From: Mesotaenium endlicherianum
Lineage: Eukaryota > Streptophyta > Zygnematophyceae > Zygnematales > Mesotaeniaceae
Direction: 5' to 3'
Assembly (NCBI GenBank): GCA_009602735.1
Contig: WELA01005691.1
Coordinates: 246,280 to 310,279 of the forward strand
DNA length: 64,000 bases
Positions 63,231-64,000 of the stretch are shown here, in pieces (within the stretch, counting starts at the first letter, position 1; each line of letters begins with the position of its first letter). The position numbers and the translations under genes were made by a program. The notes under the pieces are model-generated. The model was given only the letters and a program-made list of their open reading frames with translations. It was not told where the DNA came from and did not search any database.

Positions 63231-64000
63231 ACCGGAAGGTGAGAGAGGGTGGGTAAGAGGCAGGGAGCAACAGATGGAGGGATGTTGGGACGGAGCAAAC
63301 GAGGAAGGTGTGGAGGGAGCAAGTGAGGGAGCAAGCACGGATTAGGGGAGCGACAGAGGAGCGACAGAGTTAGAGAGGGAGAAGGAAAAGGAAGGGAGGA
63401 AGGGAGGGAGATTGGGAGGGAGGTTGGGAAGGGATAGTAAGAGAGAGAGAGAGGATGGGGGGAGAAGGAAGAGAGAGATGAAGGGAGGAAGGGGATGGAG
63501 AGGCAAAAGAGAGAAGGAGGCAGAGAGGCAGGGAGGAGGGAGGAGGGAGGGAGCGAGGGAGGAGTGCAGAAGAGAGAATGGAGAGGGAGGGTGCAAGGCA
63601 TTAAAGCGGGGGAGGGAGCGAGGGAGCAAAAAGCTTTGGCGGGGGGAGGAATATAGAGAGAGCTAGAGAGATGGAGAAGAAGCAAGACTGGGAAGGAATG
63701 ACGGAGCGGTGGAGGAAGAGAGCGAGGGAGGCTGCAGGGGAAGGAGGTAGCAAGGGAGGGAGGGATAATGAGCGAGAGTTGGGGCAGGGAGGCCAAGTGG
63801 GCAAGGGTTGTAGGGGGGAATGAGGATGGGGATAGGATGACGGGGAGGGTCGGGGGCAGGTAGGGGGACAGGAAGGGAGCGAGGAAGGCTGCAATGGAAG
63901 GAGGTAGCAAGAGAGGGAGGAATAATGAGCGAGAGTTGGAGGAGAGAGGCCAAATGGGGAAGGGTCGTAGGGGGCTATGAGAATGGGATAGGGTGGGTGG
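63231..64000 (+). repeat. Polypurine low-complexity DNA with a 157-bp tandem repeat
   Basis: The plus strand is almost entirely G and A (GGGA/GAGA/GGGAGG words) up to the window edge. Within it, a unit starting AGCGAGGGAGGCTGC at 63,721 recurs at 63,878 with a period of 157 bases and continues to the edge. Long reading frames here (Pro/Ser/Leu-rich on the minus strand) are by-products of composition. Confidence 0.9.

Noticed and set aside
63182-63953. Long minus- and plus-strand reading frames (up to 242 residues) rich in Pro, Ser and Leu
   Set aside because: They lie in polypurine tandem-repeat DNA where stop codons are rare by composition. No domain pattern is present.
1-64000. CRISPR arrays, bacterial operons, rRNA or tRNA genes
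   Set aside because: No regularly spaced short repeats, bacterial gene order or complete RNA gene was seen. The only RNA-gene-like sequence is the partial 5S module in the gypsy leaders.

Overview
The window reads as nuclear DNA of a plant-lineage eukaryote with a large, repeat-rich genome. A streptophyte (charophyte-like) alga fits best, but this is inference. The supporting points are: Ty1/copia and Ty3/gypsy elements primed by initiator Met-tRNA; gypsy elements of the chromovirus type; one gene with GT-AG introns encoding a plant-like mitochondrial co-chaperonin Cpn10; and two cytosine-C5 methyltransferase-like loci, one joined to a copia reverse-transcriptase fragment. LTR elements carrying methyltransferases have been published for charophytes and dinoflagellates. 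No bacterial operon, CRISPR array, rRNA gene or tRNA gene was seen.

Layout. 1-1,658 is the 3' part of a copia element, abutting an antisense piggyBac remnant (to 2,361). 4,120-7,415 is a full-length piggyBac element with TTAA target duplications. 7,872-11,194 is a copia element whose RT and RNase H have been replaced by a GC-rich palindromic block. 12,524-13,215 is a further copia fragment. 13.2-15.95 kb is a minus-strand gypsy element with a PHD-like finger, interrupted by a solo copia LTR. 16.96-18.36 kb is a decayed C5-methyltransferase holding a hAT-type MITE. 20.3-23.6 kb holds convergent reading frames of an unclassified, probably mobile, unit. 25-30.3 kb holds two broken minus-strand gypsy elements. 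30.3-43.2 kb is a nested structure: a minus-strand gypsy element is split in gag by a plus-strand relative (32,190-41,424), whose own 5' LTR is split by a hAT-like insertion. 45,114-51,234 is the best-preserved gypsy element, with a perfect CCAGT duplication. 52.8-54.3 kb is the only convincing host gene (Cpn10). 55.35-57.29 kb is a TRIM-like element. 57.3-60.5 kb is a second PHD-bearing gypsy. 61.4-62.9 kb is methyltransferase plus copia RT. 63.2-64.0 kb is a polypurine minisatellite.

Almost nothing here is intact. Catalytic residues are often lost through G:C to A:T transitions, as expected for deamination of methylated cytosine. The main points of interest are the methyltransferase loci, an antisense 5S-rRNA-like promoter module in the leader of one gypsy family, a gag start codon lying inside the copia LTR, the PHD-bearing gypsy elements, and the unclassified 20-23.6 kb unit.
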